NCBI GenBank assembly: GCA_038237805.1
Contig: JBBRYI010000010.1
Span: 79,793 to 143,792, forward strand
Direction of reading: 5' to 3'
Source: JBBQFI01 sp038237805
GTDB lineage: Bacteria > Verrucomicrobiota > Verrucomicrobiia > Chthoniobacterales > UBA10450
Length of the DNA: 64,000 bases
The position numbers and the translations under genes were made by a program. Each line of letters starts with the position of its first letter. Position 1 is the stretch's first letter. Positions 8,776-18,091 of the stretch are shown here, one piece after another. The notes under the pieces were generated by a model that saw nothing but the letters and a program-made list of their open reading frames with translations, did not search any database and had not been told where the DNA came from.

Positions 8776-11525
8776 ATTTTTGCGGATTAGCGGATTCGTG
8801 TGCCCAGATCGCAGATTCCGCCGAGAAATGTCCGCAATGCGGGTCGGTTTCATGGGTACGACATGATCTATGCGTAAGCTGCCTCCTCCGCGGCGGATTA
8901 GAGGCCAATGAAGAGGAGACGAATTCTCTTGAGGCACTTCTGGCCGAAGTGCAGATGCGCGACACCGATTGGCGTCTTGGAAATTATTTGATTTTAGAAG
9001 AGATCGGACGCGGCGGGATGGGCGTAATCTATCGCGCCCGGCAAAAACATTCGCGGCGAATCGTCGCCGTAAAACGCGTTCTTAATTATCACGCCGATTC
9101 ACAGGAAACGCTTGCGCGCTTTCGCCGGGAAGCGGAAGCCGCTGCAAGTTTGGATCACCCGAATATTCTGCCGATCTACGAAGTGGGCGTAAGCGACGGG
9201 ATGCCATTTTTCAGCATGAAATTCGCGCCCGGCGGAAGCCTTCTGCAATTTGCGCGCTCGATTCGCAATGAGCCGCGGAAGTGCGTCGCGCTCATGGCCA
9301 AGGTTGCTCGCGGTGTTTCATATGCACACGGCCAAGGCATCATTCATCGCGATTTGAAACCAGGAAATATTTTGCTGGATGGCCGGGGCGAGCCGCTCGT
9401 AAGCGACTTTGGCCTTGCCAAATGGCTCGATGCCACGAGCGATCTCACGCGCACGCTCACAATTTTTGGCACACCGGGTTATATTGCTCCAGAACAAGCG
9501 CTCGGGCACCAGCAAGGCCTTAATCCCGCGGCCGATGTTTATAGTCTCGGCGCAATTCTTTTCGATCTGCTCACGGGCCAGCCACCTTTCTTGGGAGAAC
9601 ACGCGCTGGCTGTGATCAAGCAGGCGGGAGAACAGTCCGCGCCAAAACTGCGTTCGATCGTCCCGGGTCTGGATCGTGATTTGGAAACAATCTGTGCGCG
9701 TTGCCTCGAGCGCGAAGTAGGCGCGCGATACCACTCTGCGAACGAGCTCGCGGCGGATTTGGAGCGCTATCTCGAAGGCCGGCCGATCATAGCCAGACCA
9801 ATCTCGCCGCCGGCGCGTTTATGGCGCTGGAGCCGGCGAAACCGGGCGCTTGCGAGCAGCCTTGCAGGATGCCTCTTGTTAGGGGGCGCGGCCTTGATCT
9901 GGGAAGGGAAGAACTGGCGATTGGAAGCGAGCCTTCGTAAGGAAATCATCGCGGCGCATTCGGTCGCAGTGCTGCCATTCCTAAATCTCGATGCGCCTGC
10001 TCCCGACCCGTCGGCGACTCAGGCAATAAATGATGCGCTCGAAAAACGCATGTCCGCTATTGGACCCGGCAAAACGAATGTCTTTCGGAAGCCGTTCGCG
10101 AAATGGACCGGAACGGGGAATGCCACCGAAGTTCAATTGACGGCGCAACAAGCAAATACGCGCGCTGTATTGGTCGGCATGTTTCGCCAGGTCGGGCCGA
10201 ACGTGCGCCTGTCACTTCGTCTTCTAAGCAAAAACGGGACCGATGTTCTGGGCGGATGGACGCTTGAAGCCAAGACGCTGCAGGGTGCAATCCATGCGTT
10301 CGTCACTACAAACGTAGGGGCGGCGATTTACAATTCTCTCGACACTCCTACTCGGTCGCCTAACGAGTCCCAACTCGACCCCGTAAATGCTGATCCGACT
10401 GCACGCGCCTACTTCCATGCCGGTCGCGAATTAATGGGTCGGCGCACAATTCCGGACATGGATCGCTCAATCAATTGTTTGGAACACGCGGTTCGCGCCG
10501 TCCCGAATTCTGTCGCCGCACACTCCTATTTGGCTCTCGCCTACGTTGGCCGGAACTATTTGTTGTCTAATCCCGCAGATGTCGAAAACGCATATCACGC
10601 CGCAAACAGAGCTGTGCAACTTTCGCCGCATGATGCGAACGCTCATCGTGCGCTCGCCTTCGTTTGTGGTCTTATCGGCCACCATGATGAAGCGCTCGAA
10701 CACAGCTTATGCTCCCTGGAAGCGGGAGACCCAAGCGAGCGAGCGCTATCCTATGTCGCTGAAGCTTGGAAGCATTTAGGACGTCCCGATAAGGCGGTCC
10801 AATGGTTTGAAAAGGCCGGAGCTAGTGAAACGCTGACTAGTGATCTTGCTGCCACGCTCGGCGACGCGTGGATGCTGCTTGCCGACGACGAGCGGGCGCG
10901 GCGGCAATATGAAATCTCGGCTAATTTCCGGCCCGATCTCCCCGAAGGATGGACAGGGCTTTGCCATCTCAAAGTTCTTAATAGCGATTTTAACGGAGCT
11001 CGCAGCTTGTTTAAAGAGCACGCGGCGGAACATAAAGATTTCCACACAACGAAACCATTTCAGGCGCAAATCGAATTTTTCGCACGTAACTTTTCGGAGG
11101 CGGAGCGGCTTTATGACGAGCTCCATCAAGCTAATGCTAATGATGTGTCCGTAGATCAATATGGCGCCCTCACTAACGCTTCGGCCCTGGCAAGGTTGAA
11201 GATGATTCGTGGCGATATTCGTTCTGCAAATCGGCTCCTTGACGAGTGCATCGCGAATGATCAGGCCAAATTGGCGAAAACGCCCCGCCATCCCGAGGTT
11301 CTTTATCGTTTGTCCGCAGAAGAAGCGACTCGTGGGGATACGGTGAAATCCTTAACCTATCTCCAGGCGAGCATCACGGCGGGATGGTGCGACTACCGTT
11401 CCCCCAGGCTGGATCCGCGTTTCGATGCCGTGGCGAACACGCCGGAATTTCAAAAAATCCTGTCCAGCCTCGCGGCCGAGGTCAATTCGCTAAAGCAGCA
11501 GCTCTCATCAAACTCTCCGCAGTGA
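8772..11525 (+). CDS. Membrane-anchored Ser/Thr protein kinase with TPR-like C-terminal region
   Basis: The 917-residue protein starts with a cysteine-rich segment (C20-PQ-C23 and C34-VS-C37) that looks like a zinc ribbon. A complete Hanks-type kinase follows: glycine loop GRGGMG (79-84), VAVK lysine 101, catalytic HRDLKPGN (192-199), DFG (212-214) and APEQ (239-242). A membrane span lies at about 359-377. The distal part holds a region beginning SVAVLPFLNL, as in adenylate-cyclase or kinase-linked TPR proteins, and several TPR-like helical pairs (about 540-880). The ATG overlaps the sigma factor stop. The pair probably forms a signalling unit in which the kinase senses a signal and alters sigma activity; this is inference from context. 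Confidence 0.88.
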   Translation: MNFCGLADSCAQIADSAEKCPQCGSVSWVRHDLCVSCLLRGGLEANEEETNSLEALLAEVQMRDTDWRLGNYLILEEIGRGGMGVIYRARQKHSRRIVAVKRVLNYHADSQETLARFRREAEAAASLDHPNILPIYEVGVSDGMPFFSMKFAPGGSLLQFARSIRNEPRKCVALMAKVARGVSYAHGQGIIHRDLKPGNILLDGRGEPLVSDFGLAKWLDATSDLTRTLTIFGTPGYIAPEQALGHQQGLNPAADVYSLGAILFDLLTGQPPFLGEHALAVIKQAGEQSAPKLRSIVPGLDRDLETICARCLEREVGARYHSANELAADLERYLEGRPIIARPISPPARLWRWSRRNRALASSLAGCLLLGGAALIWEGKNWRLEASLRKEIIAAHSVAVLPFLNLDAPAPDPSATQAINDALEKRMSAIGPGKTNVFRKPFAKWTGTGNATEVQLTAQQANTRAVLVGMFRQVGPNVRLSLRLLSKNGTDVLGGWTLEAKTLQGAIHAFVTTNVGAAIYNSLDTPTRSPNESQLDPVNADPTARAYFHAGRELMGRRTIPDMDRSINCLEHAVRAVPNSVAAHSYLALAYVGRNYLLSNPADVENAYHAANRAVQLSPHDANAHRALAFVCGLIGHHDEALEHSLCSLEAGDPSERALSYVAEAWKHLGRPDKAVQWFEKAGASETLTSDLAATLGDAWMLLADDERARRQYEISANFRPDLPEGWTGLCHLKVLNSDFNGARSLFKEHAAEHKDFHTTKPFQAQIEFFARNFSEAERLYDELHQANANDVSVDQYGALTNASALARLKMIRGDIRSANRLLDECIANDQAKLAKTPRHPEVLYRLSAEEATRGDTVKSLTYLQASITAGWCDYRSPRLDPRFDAVANTPEFQKILSSLAAEVNSLKQQLSSNSPQ

Positions 11526-11544
11526 AATCAACGAGAGGAATGTA

Positions 11545-11859
11545 ATGAGAGACTGGAATTCCAAGAGAGACAGACGGGATGCCGTGACGGCGTTCCTTAA
11601 AAAAACGATCACCGACCCCGAAGTGCGCGCGCGAGTCCTAAGCGATCGGCAAGCGGCCCATCAAGCGCTCGAAAAAGAAGGTGACATCGATCTTCCTGAC
11701 GATGTCGAAGTGATTTGCGTTGGGCCGAGCACGCAGGAAAGAGACCGACACATCGTCATCGTATTGCCTCCCGAAGGGTCCGAAACTGAAAATATCGATC
11801 CCTTCAAATACTGGATCGGGACCTGGCCCATCTACGACGTCGATCCTTCGTTCGACTGA
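11545..11859 (+). CDS. Small protein resembling a nitrile-hydratase-type (NHLP) RiPP leader; candidate precursor peptide
   Basis: The 104-residue product lies 19 bases after the kinase gene on the same strand, with a gaggaa ribosome site. Its core reads DPEVRARVLSDRQAAHQALE, then DLPDDVEVICVG and HIVIVLPPEG. This matches the helix, strand and LPP pattern of nitrile-hydratase alpha-like leader peptides. In known NHLP precursors a short variable core follows the leader. Here the tail after LPPEG is about 26 residues, rich in aromatic and acidic residues (FKYWIGTWPIYDVDPSFD), with no double-glycine site. No modifying enzyme or export ATPase is in the window, so a RiPP role is only a hypothesis. 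It could instead be a kinase-linked regulatory protein. Confidence 0.55.
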   Translation: MRDWNSKRDRRDAVTAFLKKTITDPEVRARVLSDRQAAHQALEKEGDIDLPDDVEVICVGPSTQERDRHIVIVLPPEGSETENIDPFKYWIGTWPIYDVDPSFD

Positions 11860-11873
11860 CGGGTTTGGTTATC

Positions 11874-13280
11874 TTACAAGATCGAGGCCAGCCGAAAGAG
11901 TTCGGAAAGTCCGTGAATCCGCCGCTCTCGGCTGGAAAAGTTCCAGACGGGAGGAAATTCATCGTGATGCGATCTATTTACATAGGAACCTGGATCGTTG
12001 CGTAGCGCAGCGAAAATTGTTTCGGCAAGGAGATGACTTCCCACGGGGCCAAGACGGTTGCCGTTGTGTCGGACCTCCGATTCCTTGAGGATGTAATACC
12101 AGAGCGGAGTTTCTTTCGCCAATCCGGCTTCGCGCATGATTCGACCTTGTTTGGTTTCGCTACCGTTGGAATTTTGGGTGATCTCTGATTCACTTAACAC
12201 CCGCTCGCCCAACGCACGCGCCACGACTTGTCCGGATGGCAATTTCAATGCGGTACCGCGCAGCAATGTGCGAACTGCCAACTGCGGCGGAGCTTCCGAT
12301 CTACCCAAGTGTGGACAAGTCGCTTCAGCCGCACCGATCAGCTCTGACGGAAGCTTCTGAAAAGGTTCTGCCAATCGCGTATCAATCGGTCTCGCGGTCA
12401 CAGCGCTGACCGAGCCGGCGCCTTGAAAGAAAAACCCCCAGTTGATTTTTAACTCATCGCTGATGGGGCCGCGCTCCGGCGTTCGTCCAAGCAAACCAGG
12501 CAACCGCATTTCGTGACCAAAAGAAAAAAGATAATTTGGCCGAACCATAGCGTGTCCGAAGCGCATCGCCGCGGCGGAGAACTCAATCGGCACCGAGAAG
12601 GTCTTCCATTTTATCCTCGCTCCACCTTGCACAAATATTTTCCTGTAAACATCCAGATCGAGCAGCGTGTGTAGATAATCGCTCACAACGAGATGCTGAA
12701 ACTGCCATCGTGTTTGCTGCCGGGCACGCTCGAAGAGCAATTCTTCATCCGCGAACTGCGGCCGAAATTGCTCGACCGCAAAATTATGCAACCGGCCAAA
12801 CACTGCCGTCATTTGTCGCAGAATTAAATTTTCTGCGCCGCGATCGTCGGCCAAAATCCTTTCTCCCTGTCTGCCAACGCAAATATCAAACGACGTCCCG
12901 TTTTTCCCCAAGCTGCCGTTTTTTAGCCGAGCGCCGTCTTCGTAAAGTTCGCGTGAGGTGATTGGTCCGCCGCCGTATAACACGCCAAGATCGAGCCGTG
13001 GTGTCTGAAGGTTTTCCAGTTCTGCCGGTTCTTTATGCCACGCTTCGTTGACGGAACTGACATCCTTCGTCAAATCGTGAGCAACGAACTGGCCGAAGTA
13101 GGTGTAACCGCATTCCACCAGAATCTCCGGGCGCTCGTCGGAAACGCGCCGGCCATTATCGACCATTGCGCCGCCGAGTTCGCGCAGCGCATCGCAATAT
13201 CGATCAAGAACAGCCGGGAGTTGAGATGGCGGGAAAAGCCGACAATAACGATTGGGCGAAGATTCTTGAAATGGCTTCAA
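11874..13280 (-). CDS. Haem peroxidase of the animal (peroxidasin/peroxinectin-like) superfamily
   Basis: The 468-residue product carries the animal-type peroxidase signatures. The distal histidine segment is YFGQFVAHDLT. ILADDRGAENLILRQMTAVF followed by GRLHN corresponds to the family LAGD-R-NEN and R-HN pattern. The proximal haem-ligand histidine is in FSAAAMRFGHAMVRP. Such enzymes use hydrogen peroxide to oxidise halides or phenols. No signal peptide is evident at the chosen start. It is convergent with the small NHLP-like gene, 14 bases away, and lies upstream of rpoN on the same strand with a 60-base gap. The substrate is unknown. Confidence 0.85.
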   Translation of the reverse strand: MKPFQESSPNRYCRLFPPSQLPAVLDRYCDALRELGGAMVDNGRRVSDERPEILVECGYTYFGQFVAHDLTKDVSSVNEAWHKEPAELENLQTPRLDLGVLYGGGPITSRELYEDGARLKNGSLGKNGTSFDICVGRQGERILADDRGAENLILRQMTAVFGRLHNFAVEQFRPQFADEELLFERARQQTRWQFQHLVVSDYLHTLLDLDVYRKIFVQGGARIKWKTFSVPIEFSAAAMRFGHAMVRPNYLFSFGHEMRLPGLLGRTPERGPISDELKINWGFFFQGAGSVSAVTARPIDTRLAEPFQKLPSELIGAAEATCPHLGRSEAPPQLAVRTLLRGTALKLPSGQVVARALGERVLSESEITQNSNGSETKQGRIMREAGLAKETPLWYYILKESEVRHNGNRLGPVGSHLLAETIFAALRNDPGSYVNRSHHDEFPPVWNFSSRERRIHGLSELFRLASIL

Positions 13281-13340
13281 CGCGAGGGGGAATCGCTAAA
13301 ACAAAGTCTTGGTCTGGAATTAGAAGTGTGCGGTCAACAA

Positions 13341-14759
13341 TCAATACCTGCGCCGCATGTTACTCGGCAGAATGTTCAGCTCAGTTCGATATTTGGCGAC
13401 GGTGCGTCGCGCGATTGGAATGCCGCGCTCGCTCAGGATCTCGACGATTTCTTTGTCGCTCAATGGCGAATTTGCGTCTTCGCCTTTGACCAAATCCATG
13501 ATGGCCTCTTTCACGCTCGTATTGCTCATCGATTCGCCAGTCGCGGTTTGATAACCCGGCGTGAAAAAATATTTCATCTCGAAAACACCCTGCGGCGTGG
13601 ACATGTACTTGCCGGAAATCGCGCGGCTCACGGTCGTCTCGTGCACGCCGACAATATCGGCGATCTGCACCATCGTCATCGGTTTCAGATAGGCCGAGCC
13701 TCTGTCGAAAAATTCAAGCTGCCGTGACACGATCTGATGCGCGATGTTCGAAATCGTTTGCTGTCGTTGATGAATTGATTTGATCAGGAATTTTCCACTG
13801 CGAATTTTATCGCGAATGTAATCCTTCACTTCACTGCCATTGCCATCCTGCGCCATGATGTCTTTATAGGTGTTGCTGATGCGCAAGTGCGGAATCTGTT
13901 CGCCGTTCAGAATCACTTGGTATTCGCCATTGATTTTTTCCACGGTCACATCCGGCAGCACGTAGTTTTGGGGCGCGGCCGCGAAAACCTGACCTGGTCG
14001 CGGATCCAACTGCGCGATGTTATTGGCGCACTTCTGTACCTGTTCGACGCTGATTCCCATGCGCCGCGCGATCTCTGGGAAACGCCGCTTCCCCAGATCC
14101 GGCATATGTTCGGAAATAATTTTGTATTCGAGGCTGTTCTGTTTGCCTTCGCGCTTGAGCTGAATGAGCAAACATTCGCCCAGATCACGCGCGCCTACTC
14201 CTGGCGGATAAAAACTTTGGATGAGGGTGAGAATGTTTTCGAAGTCTTCCTGCGCGATTCCGGTATTCATCGACATTTCTAGCGGCGTCGTTTGCAGAAA
14301 GCCATTGTCATCGATGTTCCCAATAATGAGCTCAGCGGTTTTGCGATCGTTAGCATCCAACGCCGTCTGATTGAGCTGTCCCATGAGATGCTGCTGCAGC
14401 GTTTCCTGCGTGGCGATGGAATCGAAAAAGAATTGCCTCTTATCTTCCTCTTCCTGCGAACGCCCGCTGTAGCTGCTCGACTGGGCCATGTAATCCCGCC
14501 ACTCGCTGTCGAGTTTCGCCAGTTGATCAAACTCTTCCTTGAATTCCTTGTCCGCTTCCGCGGTCTTTTCTGCCGCTGCCTCCTCACTCGGGTCGGTCGC
14601 CAATTCTTCGAGGACGGGATTGGTCTCCATTTCCTGCTGCACGAGATTGCGCAGCTCAAGCAAAGGCGCCTGGAGAATGAGCAAGCTCTGCTGAAGCTGG
14701 GGTGCTAGAACTTGCTGAAGCGACAAGTTTTGCGACTGATGCATCCCAGGACCGGCCAT
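13341..14759 (-). CDS. rpoN: RNA polymerase sigma-54 factor
   Basis: The product is about 472 residues. The N-terminal glutamine/leucine-rich activator-interacting region is present (QNLSLQQVLAPQLQQSLLIL), as is an acidic region II. The core-binding region contains LDPRPGQVF. The DNA-binding end has the HTH (DIVGVHETTVSRAISGKYM) and the RpoN box (ARRTVAKYRTELNILPS) that reads the -24 element. I start at the ATG at 14759; an in-frame start at 14807 would add 16 residues not seen in the family. A sigma-54 activator is encoded 0.7 kb away at 15431-16801, though separated by two small plus-strand genes. Confidence 0.94.
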   Translation of the reverse strand: MAGPGMHQSQNLSLQQVLAPQLQQSLLILQAPLLELRNLVQQEMETNPVLEELATDPSEEAAAEKTAEADKEFKEEFDQLAKLDSEWRDYMAQSSSYSGRSQEEEDKRQFFFDSIATQETLQQHLMGQLNQTALDANDRKTAELIIGNIDDNGFLQTTPLEMSMNTGIAQEDFENILTLIQSFYPPGVGARDLGECLLIQLKREGKQNSLEYKIISEHMPDLGKRRFPEIARRMGISVEQVQKCANNIAQLDPRPGQVFAAAPQNYVLPDVTVEKINGEYQVILNGEQIPHLRISNTYKDIMAQDGNGSEVKDYIRDKIRSGKFLIKSIHQRQQTISNIAHQIVSRQLEFFDRGSAYLKPMTMVQIADIVGVHETTVSRAISGKYMSTPQGVFEMKYFFTPGYQTATGESMSNTSVKEAIMDLVKGEDANSPLSDKEIVEILSERGIPIARRTVAKYRTELNILPSNMRRRY

Positions 14760-14889
14760 ATTATTTCGAGGGTAAACCCCTCGCGAGGCGAGGCAAGCAG
14801 TTTTCAAGCCGACATCAGATTTTCATTCGCGGAAGATGCGAAATTATGAAGGAATGCGACTTGCTTTTAACTTTAGCCGCAACCTGCTT

Positions 14890-15123
14890 ATGAAGCGCAT
14901 CATCCTTATCGCATTTCTTACTCTGGGCGCGCTTCTGCTCAGACCTGTCATTGCGCAGACGCCGAGTCCGAAAGAAGCTGATGAGCTGAATGCGTTAACC
15001 GGCGAAGTACAAGCACAGCAAAAGGCGATCTCCGACAATCAAGCAAAGATCGACGAAAAATTGATGACGCTTGGCGACACGATCCGAGAGGCGAGAATTT
15101 TTTCCAGCCGCGCAGGTCATTGA
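14890..15123 (+). CDS. Small secreted coiled-coil protein (first of a pair)
   Basis: I chose the ATG at 14890 because it gives a clean signal peptide (MKRIILIAFLTLGALLLRPV, then IAQ). The mature part is about 58 residues, mostly helical and charged (EVQAQQKAISDNQAKIDEK), and ends EARIFSSRAGH. I recognise no family. The next gene, 10 bases downstream, encodes a protein of the same design with a similar ending (VKIFSKRG). The two may be diverged duplicates or partners in the periplasm or outer membrane. Function unknown. Confidence 0.6.
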   Translation: MKRIILIAFLTLGALLLRPVIAQTPSPKEADELNALTGEVQAQQKAISDNQAKIDEKLMTLGDTIREARIFSSRAGH

Positions 15124-15133
15124 GTCATTGATT

Positions 15134-15421
15134 ATGATTAGCAAATTGTTCGTTGTTTTCTGCGTTGCGATCGCGACCTTGGCGCTCGATTCTGCGTCCT
15201 CGCAATCCCCTACGCCGGTTGTCGCTAAGATTGTAAGTCCAACGGCAGTGGTAGCTGCAGCCGAAATCAATAGTGACTCCATGCAGGCGACAATAAAATC
15301 GCTGCGCGAGTTAAAAGCGGCAAACGAACAAATCCTGAAAAAGCAGCAGGCGACGTTAGAGGCTTTGGACGAGCTCCAGAAAGAAGCCGACCAGGTCAAG
15401 ATCTTTAGCAAGCGCGGCTAG
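15134..15421 (+). CDS. Small secreted coiled-coil protein (second of a pair)
   Basis: From the ATG at 15134 the product has a signal peptide (MISKLFVVFCVAIATLALDS, cleavage near ASSQ). A low-complexity stretch follows, then a heptad-like helix (IKSLRELKAANEQILKKQQ and beyond), ending DQVKIFSKRG. The design and the ending copy those of the gene just upstream, 10 bases away. They probably share a transcript. It converges on the sigma-54 activator gene with a 9-base gap. No known family or function is recognised. Confidence 0.6.
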   Translation: MISKLFVVFCVAIATLALDSASSQSPTPVVAKIVSPTAVVAAAEINSDSMQATIKSLRELKAANEQILKKQQATLEALDELQKEADQVKIFSKRG

Positions 15422-15430
15422 GCCATTGCG

Positions 15431-16801
15431 CTATTTTTTGCTCTTCGGTTCGATCTTGCGATAGAGCGTCGCCATACTAATACCCAACATGCCGGCGGCT
15501 TTTTCCCGCGAGCCATTGCAGTGTCCGAGAGTGGCCTCGATGTAGCCGCGCTCCTGTTGTTGAATAAATTCATCCAGCTTTTGCCCCACAGGCATCGTGC
15601 TCACCGCCTCCTGCGCCTTTTCCCCTTGAGCAGCACTGACGATTTGCGGCGGAAGGTCACTCGCCAAAATCATATCGTTATCGCACAACGCGCAGGCCCG
15701 CTCGATCGCGTTCTCGAGTTCGCGCACGTTCCCCGGATAATCATAGCGACAGAGATAATCGACCGCTTCGGGATCGATCTTCTTCGGTTCGCCACCGGTC
15801 GTGCTCGCCTGTTTTTGCAGAAAGTGATTGGTCAAAAGCGGGACATCTTCCAGGCGATCGCGCAACGGTGGAATTTCCACCGGGATAACGGCGAGCCGGT
15901 AGTAAAGATCTTCTCGAAACGAACCGTCTTTGATTTTTCCCTGCAACGCTTCGTTCGTCGCGCCGACCACACGAACGTTGACTGGAATACTTTTGTTATC
16001 GCCAACGTGCCGGACTTCCCGCTCCTGCAGCACGCGTAGTAATTTTGTCTGCAACTGCGGCGCCATTGAATTTACTTCGTCGAGAAAAATAGTGCCGAGA
16101 TTCGCTTCTTCAAAAAGCCCACGCTTATCTGCAACCGCCCCGGTGAACGCGCCTTTCTTGTGGCCGAAAAGTTCCGACTCCAACAGGTTTTCCGGCAACG
16201 CACTGCAATTAATCGCAACGAACGGGTGATGCTGTCGGTTACTGTTGAAGTGCAATCCGCGCGCGACCAGTTCCTTGCCGGTGCCGCTTTCGCCGACGAT
16301 GAGCACCGTGCTATCGGTGTCTGCAACTTTGTTAATTAAATTGTAAACCTGCTGCATTTTTTGACTCGTGCCGATTATGTTTTCAAACCGGTAACGGTTC
16401 TTTAACTCCTTGCGGAGATATGTGTTCTCGCGCACCGCTGCTTGAAAATCGAGAGCCCGCTGAATCGTCAACTGGAGCTCATCGATCTTGAATGGCTTCG
16501 GCACATAACCGTAAGCGCCCATCTTCATCGCTTCGATCGCCGTATCCACGGAAGCGTAGGCCGTGATTAAAATGACCGAGGTTTGACGATGATGCTCGCG
16601 CACGTGTCGCAAAACATCGAAACCGCTCATGGTTTCCATCTTGATGTCAGTGATGACAACCTGCGGCTGAATCGTGTCGAGTTGTGCGACTGCTTTGGTC
16701 GCGGAGTTGAATGGAAAGGCCTCGTGGCCTTTATCACGACAGATAGTCACGATCACTTCCACCATCGCGGGTTCGTCGTCGATAATTATGATTTTGGCCA
16801 T
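15431..16801 (-). CDS. Sigma-54-dependent response regulator, NtrC family
   Basis: The 456-residue protein has all three modules. The receiver domain (1-120) has acidic pocket DDE at residues 8-10, phospho-acceptor aspartate in VVITDIKM and conserved lysine in PKPF. The AAA+ domain has Walker A GESGTGKE, the sigma-54 contact loop GAFTGA and arginine-finger region FREDLYYRL. The Fis-type DNA-binding helix-turn-helix is at the end (REKAAGMLGISMATLYRKI). It should activate sigma-54 promoters after phosphorylation by a histidine kinase, but no kinase is adjacent, so it is an orphan here. The presence of rpoN nearby fits. Target genes are not known. Confidence 0.94.
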   Translation of the reverse strand: MAKIIIIDDEPAMVEVIVTICRDKGHEAFPFNSATKAVAQLDTIQPQVVITDIKMETMSGFDVLRHVREHHRQTSVILITAYASVDTAIEAMKMGAYGYVPKPFKIDELQLTIQRALDFQAAVRENTYLRKELKNRYRFENIIGTSQKMQQVYNLINKVADTDSTVLIVGESGTGKELVARGLHFNSNRQHHPFVAINCSALPENLLESELFGHKKGAFTGAVADKRGLFEEANLGTIFLDEVNSMAPQLQTKLLRVLQEREVRHVGDNKSIPVNVRVVGATNEALQGKIKDGSFREDLYYRLAVIPVEIPPLRDRLEDVPLLTNHFLQKQASTTGGEPKKIDPEAVDYLCRYDYPGNVRELENAIERACALCDNDMILASDLPPQIVSAAQGEKAQEAVSTMPVGQKLDEFIQQQERGYIEATLGHCNGSREKAAGMLGISMATLYRKIEPKSKK

Positions 16802-16861
16802 ATTCGCAAAGCGGAGAATATCTCAAGATTGAGAGATGGCAATGCAGGAACGAGAAAAACC

Positions 16862-18091
16862 TTAGCTGGTGCTATGGGCAGAAATCTTCCCGTCTACCAT
16901 CATCCATGAGACTGGATCTTCGCAGGCAACGATCTCTTCAAAAATGCCGTCCGCAGATTCCGCATTTGGAATTGCTATCAGGTCTGCGAAAAAACCGACG
17001 GCGATTTGACCGAGCTGGTCTCGAAGTCGCAAGGCTCGAGCAGCATGCAGTGTCACCATTTCGATAACCTCTACGTGCGACAAGGTGGGAGCCATTTCTC
17101 TCAACGCGCGCATTTCTGCAAACAAACTCAAACTCGAATTGCTCGCCAGACTATCGGTTCCGAGACAAATGTTGAATCCGATTGACCGCAACTTCTGCAA
17201 TGGAAATGGCGCGTGTTTGAAATAGCGATGACTGCGCGGGCAATGAACGATGTGAAATTTTGTTTGATGGGATTTCCACCGCTCCAGATCGGCAAAGCTT
17301 AGTTCATTCGCATGCGCCACTATCCACCGCTCGTCGAGCTCTACTTGTTCCGATAAAAATTCCAATGGCGTTTTGTGACCGCAGTCGTCGATCGGCCGCC
17401 CAAACTCTTTCATAAAATCAAAGAGCGATCCGGCCGCATCGCGGAACATTTCTGTTTCCTCGCGCGATTCTGCGAGGTGCGTTGTAAGCAAAATATCTTT
17501 GCCGCGCGCGGTCTCATCACAGAGTTGGTACAGATCATCCGAAGCCGTAAACGGCGCATGCGGTGCGAGTCCAAAACCGTTCTTGCGATCTACCATATGA
17601 CGCAACTGCTGCATGGCACGATCGACAATTTCACGCGCCTTTCCGGGCAAACGAATGTCGATCAATTCCGCACACCACCATGTTCGCAATGGCGCGCTCT
17701 TGATTCGCTCAATCAGTTCTGGAAAAGCTTCCAGATTAACTAGAGTGGTCGTTCCGAATTTTTGCGCTTCAGCGAAACCTTCTTTGATGGATTCGAGATA
17801 ATCGCCTTCAGAGAGTTTCGCTTTCGCGGAATTGATCTCTTGAATCCAAGCCGTGAAAGATTCTTGCGGCGCGATCTTCCCGCGCAGACAGGTGTAATCG
17901 AGATGACAGTGCGCGTTGATCAGACCCGGCAGCAACGCTTGTTCGCCGAGGTCGACGATTTCGCCAGCGTTGCGCGCTTTTATCTCAGCGAAACTTCCGA
18001 CATCAGTAATCCGGTTGTCTGAGATGGCGATCGCACCGTTTTCTATCGGGGCGCCAGTCATCGTCACGACGTTGCGCGCACGAAGGATCAT
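16862..18091 (-). CDS. Metal-dependent amidohydrolase (chlorohydrolase / deaminase-like family)
   Basis: The product is 409 residues of the TRZ/ATZ/MtaD amidohydrolase group. Metal ligands are visible in NAHCHLDYTCLRG (HxH pair), APHAPFT, HLAESREE and the late GTDSLASNSSLSLF aspartate. Relatives deaminate S-adenosylhomocysteine, methylthioadenosine, guanine or aminodeoxyfutalosine. The sequence alone does not decide among them. It is the last gene of a tight operon after cbiX, a GAF protein and a DR2241-like Fe-S protein, overlapping the last by four bases (ATGA). An aminodeoxyfutalosine deaminase role would fit menaquinone synthesis, but that is only a guess. Confidence 0.8.
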   Translation of the reverse strand: MILRARNVVTMTGAPIENGAIAISDNRITDVGSFAEIKARNAGEIVDLGEQALLPGLINAHCHLDYTCLRGKIAPQESFTAWIQEINSAKAKLSEGDYLESIKEGFAEAQKFGTTTLVNLEAFPELIERIKSAPLRTWWCAELIDIRLPGKAREIVDRAMQQLRHMVDRKNGFGLAPHAPFTASDDLYQLCDETARGKDILLTTHLAESREETEMFRDAAGSLFDFMKEFGRPIDDCGHKTPLEFLSEQVELDERWIVAHANELSFADLERWKSHQTKFHIVHCPRSHRYFKHAPFPLQKLRSIGFNICLGTDSLASNSSLSLFAEMRALREMAPTLSHVEVIEMVTLHAARALRLRDQLGQIAVGFFADLIAIPNAESADGIFEEIVACEDPVSWMMVDGKISAHSTS

